Source of the DNA: Stigmatella aurantiaca DW4/3-1
Lineage (GTDB): Bacteria > Myxococcota > Myxococcia > Myxococcales > Myxococcaceae
Assembly (NCBI RefSeq): GCF_000165485.1
Contig: NC_014623.1
Location: 3,925,501-3,989,500, forward strand
Length of the DNA stretch: 64,000 nucleotides
Direction of reading: 5' to 3'
Within the stretch, counting starts at the first letter, position 1; the number at the start of each line of letters is the position of its first letter. The notes beneath the pieces are model-generated. The model did no database searches and was not told the origin of the DNA. It worked only from the letters and a program-made list of their open reading frames with translations. This document shows positions 9,306-17,105 of the stretch, piece by piece. Both the position numbers and the translations under genes were made by a program.

Positions 9306-9782
9306 TCAGGGGGTCAGCTCGACCGCGCAAAAGTAAGGAGAATTGTTCTCTCCGAACGTCCGCCGGTAGGCCACGGGGTCTTCCTGCCGCAGCCGCTCCA
9401 GCGAGGCCTGATCCAACAGCAGGGAGCGGCAGGTGATGCGGTTGCGGATGTTCTCGGCCACACTCGTGTCCGTCACCGAGCACCCCGACTTGCCCGAGCC
9501 CTCCACGCAGTCCTGGCTGCAGTAGCCCTTGGCCTGCGCATCCGGGTTCGGATCCGCCGCGAAGTTCGCGTCCCGGACGCAGACAAGGTCTTCACAGTCC
9601 GTGACGCCGAAGGAAATGAAGTCCTGGCCGGGGAGGATCTCTCGCTCCAGGATGGCCGTGGACTCGCCCGGGTTGTTGGGATCCTGCTTGATCAGCAGAC
9701 ACTCCTGGCCCAGCTGGGTGGTGATTTCGCACGCGCTGGAGAGCAGAGCGGCACTCAGAAGGACGGCCAGACGCGCAGACAT
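9306..9782 (-). CDS. gltK: Lipoprotein, probable gliding-motility protein GltK (CglC)
   Basis: The 158-residue lipoprotein has its lipobox at LLSSAC (Cys 18) and six or more further cysteines in the mature part (for example CEDLVC, CSQDC, CSVTD, CRSLL), which suggests disulfide bonds in the periplasm or at the surface. It is divergent from two barrel genes and a TPR gene. In Myxococcus xanthus the outer-membrane lipoprotein GltK (CglC) is encoded beside gltB, gltA and gltC, so the name rests mainly on this gene order, recalled and not aligned. The start at 9782 has GAGGTG upstream; an ATG at 9800 is possible. A plain Cys-rich lipoprotein is the alternative. Confidence 0.65.
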   Translation of the reverse strand: MSARLAVLLSAALLSSACEITTQLGQECLLIKQDPNNPGESTAILEREILPGQDFISFGVTDCEDLVCVRDANFAADPNPDAQAKGYCSQDCVEGSGKSGCSVTDTSVAENIRNRITCRSLLLDQASLERLRQEDPVAYRRTFGENNSPYFCAVELTP

Positions 9783-10037
9783 GATGGAGGTGCACCTCAT
9801 GGTAAAGGCGTGGGGGTGAGCCCTGGACCGTAGCATAGCGGCTTACGCTGCCAACCGTTCTCTGGTGGAAGTGGCGTAAACGGAATAGTTCAGGGAAGAG
9901 GAACGACTGAACGTGGGCGGGTTATGCTCGGATTGGTTGTAGGGGTGGAAGTGGACGGATAGGATGACCCCGCCGTTGACACTCCGACCGAACATTCGCG
10001 GGCGGCTGATCGCCCCTCCACCACGGAGCCCCCGGAA
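9783..10037. promoter_or_regulatory. Divergent control region between gltK and gltB
   Basis: These 255 bp are visibly lower in GC than their surroundings and must hold both promoters. An inverted repeat GTTCAG (9888-9893) / CTGAAC (9907-9912) lies near the middle, and two GTGGAAGTGG direct repeats lie at about 9866 and 9949. A TTGACA-like box is at 9976-9981, but no clear -10 box follows at normal spacing. For gltK, TATGCT lies on the minus strand at about 9832-9837. Short frames here look like chance. Confidence 0.45.
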
Positions 10038-10862
10038 GTGAATCGCCTTAAGGCCATCCTGCTCGCGCTGTGCTTCGGACCCGCGCTGGCGCTCGCTCAA
10101 TCCCAAGAGGGGATGGGGCTCGACCTCAGCGGCTCAGATGCCAATCAGCCCGAGGAATCGCAGCCCGAAGAGACCCCCCCTGCCGCCGAACCCCCACCCA
10201 CCTCGGTCGCTGCCCCAGCCGCCGAGCCCCCTCCAGAGCCCGTGGCCGTTGCCACGGACGTGACCCAGGAGGACCGGGTCAAGAGCGTTCAGCGCAAGGT
10301 GTACCTGAAGAAGGGCCGCTTCGAGCTGACGCCCCAGGTGAGCTTCTCGATCAATGATCCGTACTACTCGAAGCTGGGCGCTTCGCTGCGCGGGGCGTAC
10401 TACTTCGCGGACACGCTGGCGCTGGCCGCGCGTGGCTCGGTGATGCAAGTGATCCCCTCGGACGATGTGCGCACCGCCAAGCGCAGCTTCCAGGCCGCCA
10501 TCTACAACTCGGTGCCGAACTGGGCGGCCATGGGCGACGTGGAGTGGAGCCCTCTGTATGGCAAGGTGGCTTTCCTCAACTCCATCCTCCACTTCGACGG
10601 CTACCTCCTGGGCGGCCTGGGCGTGGTCCAGACCGAGACGTCCTCGCTGCCGGGCCGTGGTCTCAACTTCGCCACCGACCTGGGAATTGGCCTGCGCTTC
10701 GTGGCCAAGGACTTCCTCGCGGTGAACACTTCCTTGATCAACACCTCGTACGTGGATCAGCCCCTGGGTACCAGCAAGGGGGCGCTGCAGAACGTCATGA
10801 CGATCAACGCGGGCATCTCGCTGTTCTTCCCCCTGCAGTCCACTGGCCGGGAGGGCGAGTGA
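10038..10862 (+). CDS. gltB: Outer-membrane beta-barrel, probable gliding protein GltB
   Basis: The 274-residue protein starts at GTG with a signal peptide (cleavage likely after ALALAQ, about residue 21). A Pro/Glu-rich periplasmic linker runs to about residue 85. The barrel then begins with the myxobacterial outer-membrane motif YLKKGRFELTP (about 92-102) and ends in an aromatic strand (INAGISLFFPL). In M. xanthus, GltB and GltA are paired barrels of the outer-membrane part of the Agl-Glt gliding machine. Which of the two tandem barrels is GltB is inferred from the gltB-gltA-gltC order. The mature N-terminus carries EGMGLDLSGS, a motif also found in the GltC-like protein. Confidence 0.7.
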   Translation: MNRLKAILLALCFGPALALAQSQEGMGLDLSGSDANQPEESQPEETPPAAEPPPTSVAAPAAEPPPEPVAVATDVTQEDRVKSVQRKVYLKKGRFELTPQVSFSINDPYYSKLGASLRGAYYFADTLALAARGSVMQVIPSDDVRTAKRSFQAAIYNSVPNWAAMGDVEWSPLYGKVAFLNSILHFDGYLLGGLGVVQTETSSLPGRGLNFATDLGIGLRFVAKDFLAVNTSLINTSYVDQPLGTSKGALQNVMTINAGISLFFPLQSTGREGE

Positions 10863-11674
10863 TGCGCGCGCTCTCTCTGGTGTGGATCCTCTGCTGGGCT
10901 CCCGTGGCCGCCCTGGCCCAGACGGCGCCTCCTGCGGCTTCTGCGGAGCCCGCGCCCGCCGCGGCCTCCTCGGAGGCCGAGGCCGGGGACGTGTCCGAGG
11001 TGGACAAGGACGATCTGGGGCCGTTGCGCGAGCGCATCCGGCCTGTGTCCGGCCACCTGTTTCTCAAGAAGGGCCGCTTCGAGCTCAGCCCTTCGGCCAC
11101 CATCACCTTCCGGGATGCCTTCTTCTCCAAGTACATCCTGGGGGCGTCGCTGACCTATCACCCCATGGAGACGCTGGGCGTGGGGCTGCGCGCGGGCTAC
11201 GCGCTCGCGGCGGTGTCCGGTTCGGCACAGATCTGCACCTTCACCCAGGTCGAAGGAGGCGTCACCCGAGGCTGCCGCTCGCCGACCTTCGAGCAGCTGG
11301 ATGGTGAAGCCCCCGGCCTGCTCACCCTGATGGCGGGGGTGGACCTGCAGTGGGCGCCCATCTACGGGAAGATCTCCCTGCTGGCCGAGAAGTTCCTCCA
11401 CTTCGATATGTACGGCATCGCCGGGGCTTCGGCGGTTCAGTACAAGGGACGGCGCGCCAGGGAGGGGGAGGCCGGTCAATCCTTCACGACGGTGGGCGGA
11501 AATGTGGGCATTGGCTTCCGCTTCTTCATCAATCGGTACATGACGGTGCGCACCGAGGTCCGCGACCTCATCTACGTGGAGAAGGCGGTGCTTCCCGCCA
11601 ACACGTTGCGCAACCAGCTGATGTTCGAGCTGGGCTTCTCCTTCTTCTTCCCCACTGCCCTTCCCGAGTCATGA
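10862..11674 (+). CDS. gltA: Outer-membrane beta-barrel, probable gliding protein GltA
   Basis: The 270-residue protein has a signal peptide (cleavage near AALAQ, residue 20), an Ala/Pro-rich acidic linker, and a barrel that opens with FLKKGRFELSP, the same entry motif as its neighbour, so the two are paralogs. The last strand ends in GFSFFFPTALPES. Two cysteines (CTF and GCRS) sit in a loop absent from the first barrel and may form a disulfide. The start shares one base with the gltB stop (TGATG), and the stop overlaps the next start, so the three genes form one translationally coupled unit. Confidence 0.7.
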   Translation: MRALSLVWILCWAPVAALAQTAPPAASAEPAPAAASSEAEAGDVSEVDKDDLGPLRERIRPVSGHLFLKKGRFELSPSATITFRDAFFSKYILGASLTYHPMETLGVGLRAGYALAAVSGSAQICTFTQVEGGVTRGCRSPTFEQLDGEAPGLLTLMAGVDLQWAPIYGKISLLAEKFLHFDMYGIAGASAVQYKGRRAREGEAGQSFTTVGGNVGIGFRFFINRYMTVRTEVRDLIYVEKAVLPANTLRNQLMFELGFSFFFPTALPES

Positions 11675-13698
11675 TGCGCACCTCCCGACTCCTCCGTTTC
11701 GCCCTGCTCGGGCTTACGCTCGTGTGGGCCACCCCCGCCCCTGCCCAGAGCTTCGAGGGCCTCGACGTGCCCGGCGCCTCGAAGAAGAAGCGCAAGCCGG
11801 CCGCCAGCAAGAAGAAGAAGAAACCCGCCCGGGGCAAGAAGGCCGTTGAGGCCGAGGACACCTCGGAATCCGAGTCCACGCCGTCGGCCTCCGAGTCTCC
11901 GGTGGTGCCCGCGGATACGGCGGGTTCGCCGTCCGAGGCGCCGTCTCCTTCCCCGGGCGTCGCGCCGGGTCCCGTGTCCGCCCCCGCGGCCGAGCAGCCA
12001 ACGGAAGGGCTGGGGTTGGACCTCACCGGCAGCTCGTCCAAGGGCACCGCGCCCACGATGTCGTTCGATGCGGTGGACGTGTCTGGCAAGACCGCGGACC
12101 GCCAGCGCCTGGACGTGGCCGTCTCGCTCTTCAAGAACGACGAGTACGAGCAGGCCTCCATGTCGGCCTACGAGGTCCTTCAGGATCCGAAGATGTCGGG
12201 CCTCCACACGGAGGCGCGCTACGTGGTGGCCAAGTCCCTGTACCGCATGGGGCTGTACCACTCGGCGCTGGGCGAGTTCTCGAAGATCCTCTCGCTGGGG
12301 CCCCAGACGAAGTTCTTCAAGACCAGCCTGGAGTGGCTCTTCTTCATCAGCCGCAAGACGAAGAACGAGACGGTGGTCCTCGATGAGATCGCCCGGTACG
12401 CCAACTACGAGTTCCCCGAGAAGTTCCGCAGCGAGTTCCGCTACCTGCTGGCGCGCTACCACTTCGTCCGTGGCCGTGCGCTCGATCAGGTGGGGCAGAC
12501 GGCCGAGGCCGACAAGAGCTTCGAGGAAGTGAAGCGGCTGGCCCTGACGGTTCCGCGCACCGATGCGTTCTATCCACGCGTGAAGTTCCTGCAGGGCATC
12601 GCGCTCTTCCGGTTCGGCACCAAGCAGAAGAGCGCGGACGGGCGGCGGGGCGACACCAACATGATGCAGTCCATCGAGGCGATGAAGGAAGTCATCCGCC
12701 TCACGCGTCCCAACGCCGCCAAGGGCGGCGAGGAAGCGAAGCTGGACCAGTCCCTGCGCGAGCTGGCGTTCATGCAGTTGGCCCGTACCCACTACGGCAT
12801 GCAGCAGAACCGCTACGCCATCTTCTATTTCAACAAGATCGAGCGTGGCACCACGCAGTGGCTGGAGTCGATGTTCGAGTCGAGCTGGGCCAACTACCGC
12901 GTGGGCCAGTATGAGCAGGCGCTGGGCAACCTCATCACCCTGTCCTCGCCCTTCTTCCGGGAGGAGTACTTCCCGGAGGCGCTCATCCTCAAGGCGGTCA
13001 TCTATTACGAGAACTGCCGCTACCGCGAGTCCACCCTCATCCTCCAGGACTTCGAGCGCACCTACCTGCCGGTGCACGACCAGCTGGACCTGCTGGTGAA
13101 GAAGAACATGGACGCCAGCGAGTACTACAGCGTGCTCTCCGAGGTGCAGAAGAAGAACAAGGAGGGGCTGGAGAAGAACGGCACGGACGTCATCCTCGAG
13201 CGCATCCTCCGGTTGGCCCTCACGGACCAGGACCTGAAGAAGACCAACGACTCCATCCTCGAACTGGAAGGGGAGATGGACCTCTTCGGCGAGAAGAAGG
13301 ACACCTTCAAGTACTCCGAGCTGTCCAAGGCCCTGCTGGAGGGGCTCAAGGAGCAGCGCACCTCGCTCATCTCGCGCGCGGGCATCATGGCCAAGGGCAA
13401 GCTGGAGACGGAGCTGATGGCGCTCAAGCAGCTCTTGGCCAACGGCCTGCGCATCAAGTTCGAGACGACGACGAAGGAGAAGGAGTTCCTGGAGGAGCAG
13501 CTCAAGGCGGGTGGGCGCACGGCCATCGTCAAGAAGTACCGGTACTCGGTGGCGGTGCCGGACGATCAGCTCTACTGGCCGTACGAGGGCGAGTACTGGC
13601 GTGACGAGCTGGGCACCTACCAGTACACGATGACCAAGGGCTGCATCGAGCGGGATACGGCCAACCGCGACGTCCAGGCGTCGAGCCAGATGCGGTAA
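11671..13698 (+). CDS. gltC: Periplasmic TPR protein, probable gliding protein GltC
   Basis: The 675-residue protein has a signal peptide (cleavage likely after APAQ, residue 26), then a Lys-rich tract (about 38-57), an acidic Ser/Pro/Ala-rich linker to about 110, and a long helical region from about 140 built of TPR-like repeats. Its size, order and position after two paired barrels match GltC, the periplasmic TPR protein that works with GltA and GltB at gliding complexes in M. xanthus. Three short related motifs lie in the linker: SFEGLDVPG (27-35), TEGLGLDLTGS (111-121) and SFDAVDVSG (131-139). Two in-frame ATGs (11671 and 11674) are equally good starts. Confidence 0.78.
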   Translation: MMRTSRLLRFALLGLTLVWATPAPAQSFEGLDVPGASKKKRKPAASKKKKKPARGKKAVEAEDTSESESTPSASESPVVPADTAGSPSEAPSPSPGVAPGPVSAPAAEQPTEGLGLDLTGSSSKGTAPTMSFDAVDVSGKTADRQRLDVAVSLFKNDEYEQASMSAYEVLQDPKMSGLHTEARYVVAKSLYRMGLYHSALGEFSKILSLGPQTKFFKTSLEWLFFISRKTKNETVVLDEIARYANYEFPEKFRSEFRYLLARYHFVRGRALDQVGQTAEADKSFEEVKRLALTVPRTDAFYPRVKFLQGIALFRFGTKQKSADGRRGDTNMMQSIEAMKEVIRLTRPNAAKGGEEAKLDQSLRELAFMQLARTHYGMQQNRYAIFYFNKIERGTTQWLESMFESSWANYRVGQYEQALGNLITLSSPFFREEYFPEALILKAVIYYENCRYRESTLILQDFERTYLPVHDQLDLLVKKNMDASEYYSVLSEVQKKNKEGLEKNGTDVILERILRLALTDQDLKKTNDSILELEGEMDLFGEKKDTFKYSELSKALLEGLKEQRTSLISRAGIMAKGKLETELMALKQLLANGLRIKFETTTKEKEFLEEQLKAGGRTAIVKKYRYSVAVPDDQLYWPYEGEYWRDELGTYQYTMTKGCIERDTANRDVQASSQMR

Positions 13699-13706
13699 GC
13701 GGGAGC

Positions 13707-15014
13707 ATGGAGGAGCCTGCCCGGCGCGCATCGCTGCGCGTCGTCTTTGGGATTGTCGCGCTGGACCTGATCGGGTTCGGCATCCTCATCCCGCAGCTCG
13801 GCGTGTACGGGGTGAAATTCGGAGCCTCGGCCTTCACGGCGGGGCTCTTGGTCTCCGTGTATTCGCTGATGCAGCTGGTATTCGCCCCAGTGCTGGGACG
13901 GCTGTCGGACCGGTATGGCCGCCGTCCCGTGCTGCTGGTGAGCCTGGCCGGCTCCATGGCGGGCTACATGCTCTTCGCCTTCGCGCACTCCCTGCCGCTG
14001 CTGTTCCTGGCACGTGTCATCGACGGCATGAGCGGGGGCAACATCGCCACGGCCCAGGCCTATGTGGCGGATGTCACCCGCCCTGAAGAGCGCGCGCGGG
14101 GCATGGGGCTCATCGGGGCGGCGTTTGGCCTGGGCTTCGTGCTGGGCCCGGCATTGGGCGGCTTCCTGGGCGCCTGGGGGGGGAATCTGGCCATCGGCCT
14201 GTTCGCCGCGGGGCTGGCGGCGCTCAACCTGGCGCTCACCTTCCTTTTCCTGCCGGAGTCCTTTGAGCGGGGCCGCTCCCCGGCGGCCCCGGTGCGCACG
14301 GTGCGAGGGGCGTTCAGCTCGCTGCGGCTGCCGGTGGTGGGCCGGTGTCTGGCCCTCATTCTCTTGTTCACCACCGCCTTCGCGCAAATGGAGGGCACCT
14401 TCTCGGTGTTTCTTCTCTCCCGCTTCCTCTCGTCGGGGCCGGTGCCGCTGGAGGGGGGGCTTTTTTTCCTCGCCGCGAGCGCGGAACGTGAGGCCTTGGC
14501 CCAGGCAAGCCTCCGCACGGGCTGGCTCTTCGCCATGGTGGGCGTGCTGTCCGCCGCCTTGCAGGGCGGTCTGCTCCGGAAGCTCCTTCCGGATCGGCAC
14601 CCGCTGGGCGGTCCCGCCGTACCGGCCCGGCGCGAGGCGTGGCGGGTGGTGGTGGGATTCGCGGTGACGGCGCTCGGACTGGCTGTCCTACCGTTGGCGC
14701 CCACCTACGGGTGGCTCTTTCCGGCCATGGGGCTGTTGGCGGTGGGCTCGGCCTTCACGAACCCCTCCCTGTCCGCCGTGGTGTCCTTGCACGCTCCGGC
14801 GGAGCGGCTGGGCGCTGTGTTGGGTACCTATCAAGCCTTCAGCTCCCTGGGGCGTATTCTCGGCCCGGCGTTGGGCGGATGGCTTTTTACCCGCTTCGGC
14901 TCGGCCATGCCGTATGGCACGGCGGCGGGGATGTTGGTGGCCGGCGCGGCCGTGGCCCTGGGATTGGGGACTCGCATGCGAATGGCGGGCGCGGGCGCCG
15001 GGCAAAGCTCGTAA
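13707..15014 (+). CDS. MFS transporter, TetA-like
   Basis: The 435-residue protein has the 12 hydrophobic segments of the major facilitator superfamily and resembles the TCR/Tet drug:proton antiporter branch. Motif A is GRLSDRYGRRP in the loop between segments 2 and 3, and the motif C region is GAAFGLGFVLGPALGGFLG. A loop of about 45 residues between the halves (near 250-285) is longer than usual. It starts 8 bp after the gltC stop and so probably shares the gltBAC transcript, with no known functional link to gliding. The substrate is unknown. Confidence 0.85.
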   Translation: MEEPARRASLRVVFGIVALDLIGFGILIPQLGVYGVKFGASAFTAGLLVSVYSLMQLVFAPVLGRLSDRYGRRPVLLVSLAGSMAGYMLFAFAHSLPLLFLARVIDGMSGGNIATAQAYVADVTRPEERARGMGLIGAAFGLGFVLGPALGGFLGAWGGNLAIGLFAAGLAALNLALTFLFLPESFERGRSPAAPVRTVRGAFSSLRLPVVGRCLALILLFTTAFAQMEGTFSVFLLSRFLSSGPVPLEGGLFFLAASAEREALAQASLRTGWLFAMVGVLSAALQGGLLRKLLPDRHPLGGPAVPARREAWRVVVGFAVTALGLAVLPLAPTYGWLFPAMGLLAVGSAFTNPSLSAVVSLHAPAERLGAVLGTYQAFSSLGRILGPALGGWLFTRFGSAMPYGTAAGMLVAGAAVALGLGTRMRMAGAGAGQSS

Positions 15015-15023
15015 GATGGAGGC

Positions 15024-16067
15024 ATGGTGGGCACGCCGCAGGACATCAAGGAAATCACCATTGCCTTCGATGTGATGGGGAGCGACCACGGGCCCGAGGA
15101 AGTGGTGCGCGGTGCCGCGCAGCTCTCCCTGGAGGCCCCCCACATCCACGCGCTGCTGGTGGGGGACCGGGACGCCATCGACGGGGTGCTCGCGGAGACC
15201 AAGCACCGGGCCGAGCGCATCTCCGTGCAGCACGCGAGCGAATTCATCGCCATGGACGAGAAGCCGGGGGAGGCGCTGGCGCGCAAGAAGAACGCCTCGG
15301 TGGGGGTGGCCGCGCAGTTGGTGGCGGATGGCGAGGCGCATGCCCTGGTCTCCGCGGGCAACACGGGGGCGTGCGTGCTGGCGTGTGCACGCTCCTTCCA
15401 GCTCATCCCCGGCGTGCGCCGGGCGGCCCTGGCGGCGGTGTACCCCACCCGGGGGACCCGCGGGGAGAAGGAGGATCCGTTCTCCCTCATCCTGGACGTC
15501 GGGGCCACGGTGGAGGCCACGGCGGAGGATCTCGTCACCTTCGCGGTGATGGGCTCGGCGTATGCGCGCATCATCTCCCGGAACGAGCGCCCCAAGGTCG
15601 CGCTGCTGTCCAATGGGGTGGAGCCGCAGAAGGGGCCACCGCGGGTGGTGGAGGCGCACGCGCGGCTGTCCACCATGCCGGGAGTGAACTTCGTGGGCAA
15701 CGTGGAGGGGGTGGACATCCCCAAGGGCACCGTGGACGTCATCGTCACGGATGGCTTCATGGGCAACGTGTGCCTGAAGATGCTGGAGGGGGTGCACGAC
15801 ACCGTGGTGGAACTGGCCCAGTACGCCTACAAGGAGAAGCTGCGCTGGCGGGCGGGGTTGGCCATGCTCTCCAGCGGCATCCAGCGCATCAAGGACATCA
15901 CCGATTGGGAGCAGTACGGCGGGGCACCCGTGCTCGGGTTTGACCGCATCTTCATCAAGGCGCATGGCCGTTCGAAGGCGCGGGCCATCACCAACGCGGG
16001 GAAGGTGGCGGCGAAGGCCGTGGCCCACCAGCTGGGCACCGCCATTCAGGAAGGCCTGCCCCGGTGA
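15024..16067 (+). CDS. plsX: Phosphate acyltransferase PlsX
   Basis: The 347-residue protein matches PlsX, which makes acyl-phosphate from acyl-ACP for phospholipid synthesis at the inner face of the membrane. Marks include AFDVMGSDHGPEEVVRGA at the start, SAGNTGA in the active-site region, and GFMGNVCLKMLEG and GGAPVLGFD in the C-terminal half. The usual neighbours rpmF and fabH are absent. TAAGAT lies exactly 6 nt before the ATG, and GGAGG is too close to act as a normal ribosome site, which suggests a leaderless message. A HAD-type phosphatase gene overlaps its end. Confidence 0.93.
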   Translation: MVGTPQDIKEITIAFDVMGSDHGPEEVVRGAAQLSLEAPHIHALLVGDRDAIDGVLAETKHRAERISVQHASEFIAMDEKPGEALARKKNASVGVAAQLVADGEAHALVSAGNTGACVLACARSFQLIPGVRRAALAAVYPTRGTRGEKEDPFSLILDVGATVEATAEDLVTFAVMGSAYARIISRNERPKVALLSNGVEPQKGPPRVVEAHARLSTMPGVNFVGNVEGVDIPKGTVDVIVTDGFMGNVCLKMLEGVHDTVVELAQYAYKEKLRWRAGLAMLSSGIQRIKDITDWEQYGGAPVLGFDRIFIKAHGRSKARAITNAGKVAAKAVAHQLGTAIQEGLPR

Positions 16068-17098
16068 GCTTGCCGGACCGCATCGATCCCCCGCCGCCCA
16101 AGCGCATCTACCGGTGGGATCTCGACAAGACGTACCTGCGGACCGACTTCGACTCGTTCCGGGACCTGGTGCGCACCGCCATGCAGAAGGCCCACCAGAA
16201 GGTGGCCGTTCCGGGGGCCTCCGCGCTCATCAAGGAGCTGGCGGACAAGGGCGACTCGCGGCTGTGCATCGTCTCCGGCAGCCCCACGCAGATGCGGGCG
16301 GTGCTGGAGGAGAAGCTCAAGCTGGACGGAGTGAAGTGGGACGAGTTCGTCCTCAAGGACAACGTGGGCAACCTGTTGCGCGGGCGCTTCCGGGCGCTCC
16401 GGGGACAGGTCGGCTACAAGCTGCCCGCCATCCTGGAGAGCCGTGCCAGCGCGCCCGTCGAGGCCGAGGAGGTGCTCTTCGGGGATGACGCGGAGGCCGA
16501 CGCGTTCATCTACTCGCTCTATGCGGATCTGATCGCGGGCCGGGTGGACGAGCGCGTCCTCAACCAGGTGATGGAGGTGGGGGCGGTCTACCCGGACGAT
16601 GCCGAGCGTGTGCGCCAGGCGTGGAAGAAGATCCCCGTGGCAGACCCTGTGCGCCGCATCTTCATCCACCTGGACCGGCTGACGCCGCCGGCGCACTTCG
16701 CGCCCTATGGACCGCGGGTGGTGCCCATCTTCAACTACTTCCAGGCGGCGTTGGTGCTGCTGGCGGATGGGCACCTGACGGCCCCACAGGTCATCAAGAT
16801 CGCCGTGGAGATGGTGCAGACGGCGGGGCACAACATCATCACCCTGTCCAACTCGTTTCAGGACCTGCTGCGCCGAGGACTTCCCCTTCAGCATGCGGCG
16901 GCGGCGTTGTCGCAAGCACTGGATGGTCCCAACGGGCTCTTGCAAGCGATGCGGCCGGTGCCGGACATCATCGCGGCCTTCACCAAGCGGTTGGCCGCGC
17001 TCGGCACACCGCCACCGCCTCCGCGGGTGCAGGCGGTGGACTATCTCGCGCTGGTGTCCCACGCGTTGCCCCGCACCCACAAGGAGCGGAAGAAGTAG
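16064..17098 (+). CDS. HAD-superfamily phosphatase (App1/DUF2183-like)
   Basis: The 344-residue protein has a recognisable HAD phosphatase core: motif I is WDLDKTYL (about 18-25, catalytic Asp plus second Asp), motif II is IVSGSP, a Lys lies in VLKDN, and the acidic motif IV is GDDAEADAF. This resembles DUF2183/App1 phosphatidate phosphatases. The C-terminal half (from about 200) is helical and unassigned. The GTG start overlaps the plsX stop (GTGA). Coupling to plsX suggests a role in phospholipid or lysophospholipid phosphate turnover, but that is inferred from the neighbour. Confidence 0.7.
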   Translation: MSLPDRIDPPPPKRIYRWDLDKTYLRTDFDSFRDLVRTAMQKAHQKVAVPGASALIKELADKGDSRLCIVSGSPTQMRAVLEEKLKLDGVKWDEFVLKDNVGNLLRGRFRALRGQVGYKLPAILESRASAPVEAEEVLFGDDAEADAFIYSLYADLIAGRVDERVLNQVMEVGAVYPDDAERVRQAWKKIPVADPVRRIFIHLDRLTPPAHFAPYGPRVVPIFNYFQAALVLLADGHLTAPQVIKIAVEMVQTAGHNIITLSNSFQDLLRRGLPLQHAAAALSQALDGPNGLLQAMRPVPDIIAAFTKRLAALGTPPPPPRVQAVDYLALVSHALPRTHKERKK

Positions 17099-17105
17099 GG
17101 TCTGC

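Noticed and set aside
9843-10106. 87-codon minus-strand frame in the gltK-gltB gap
   Set aside because: No ribosome site, no recognisable composition, and it enters the gltB start; better explained as control DNA.
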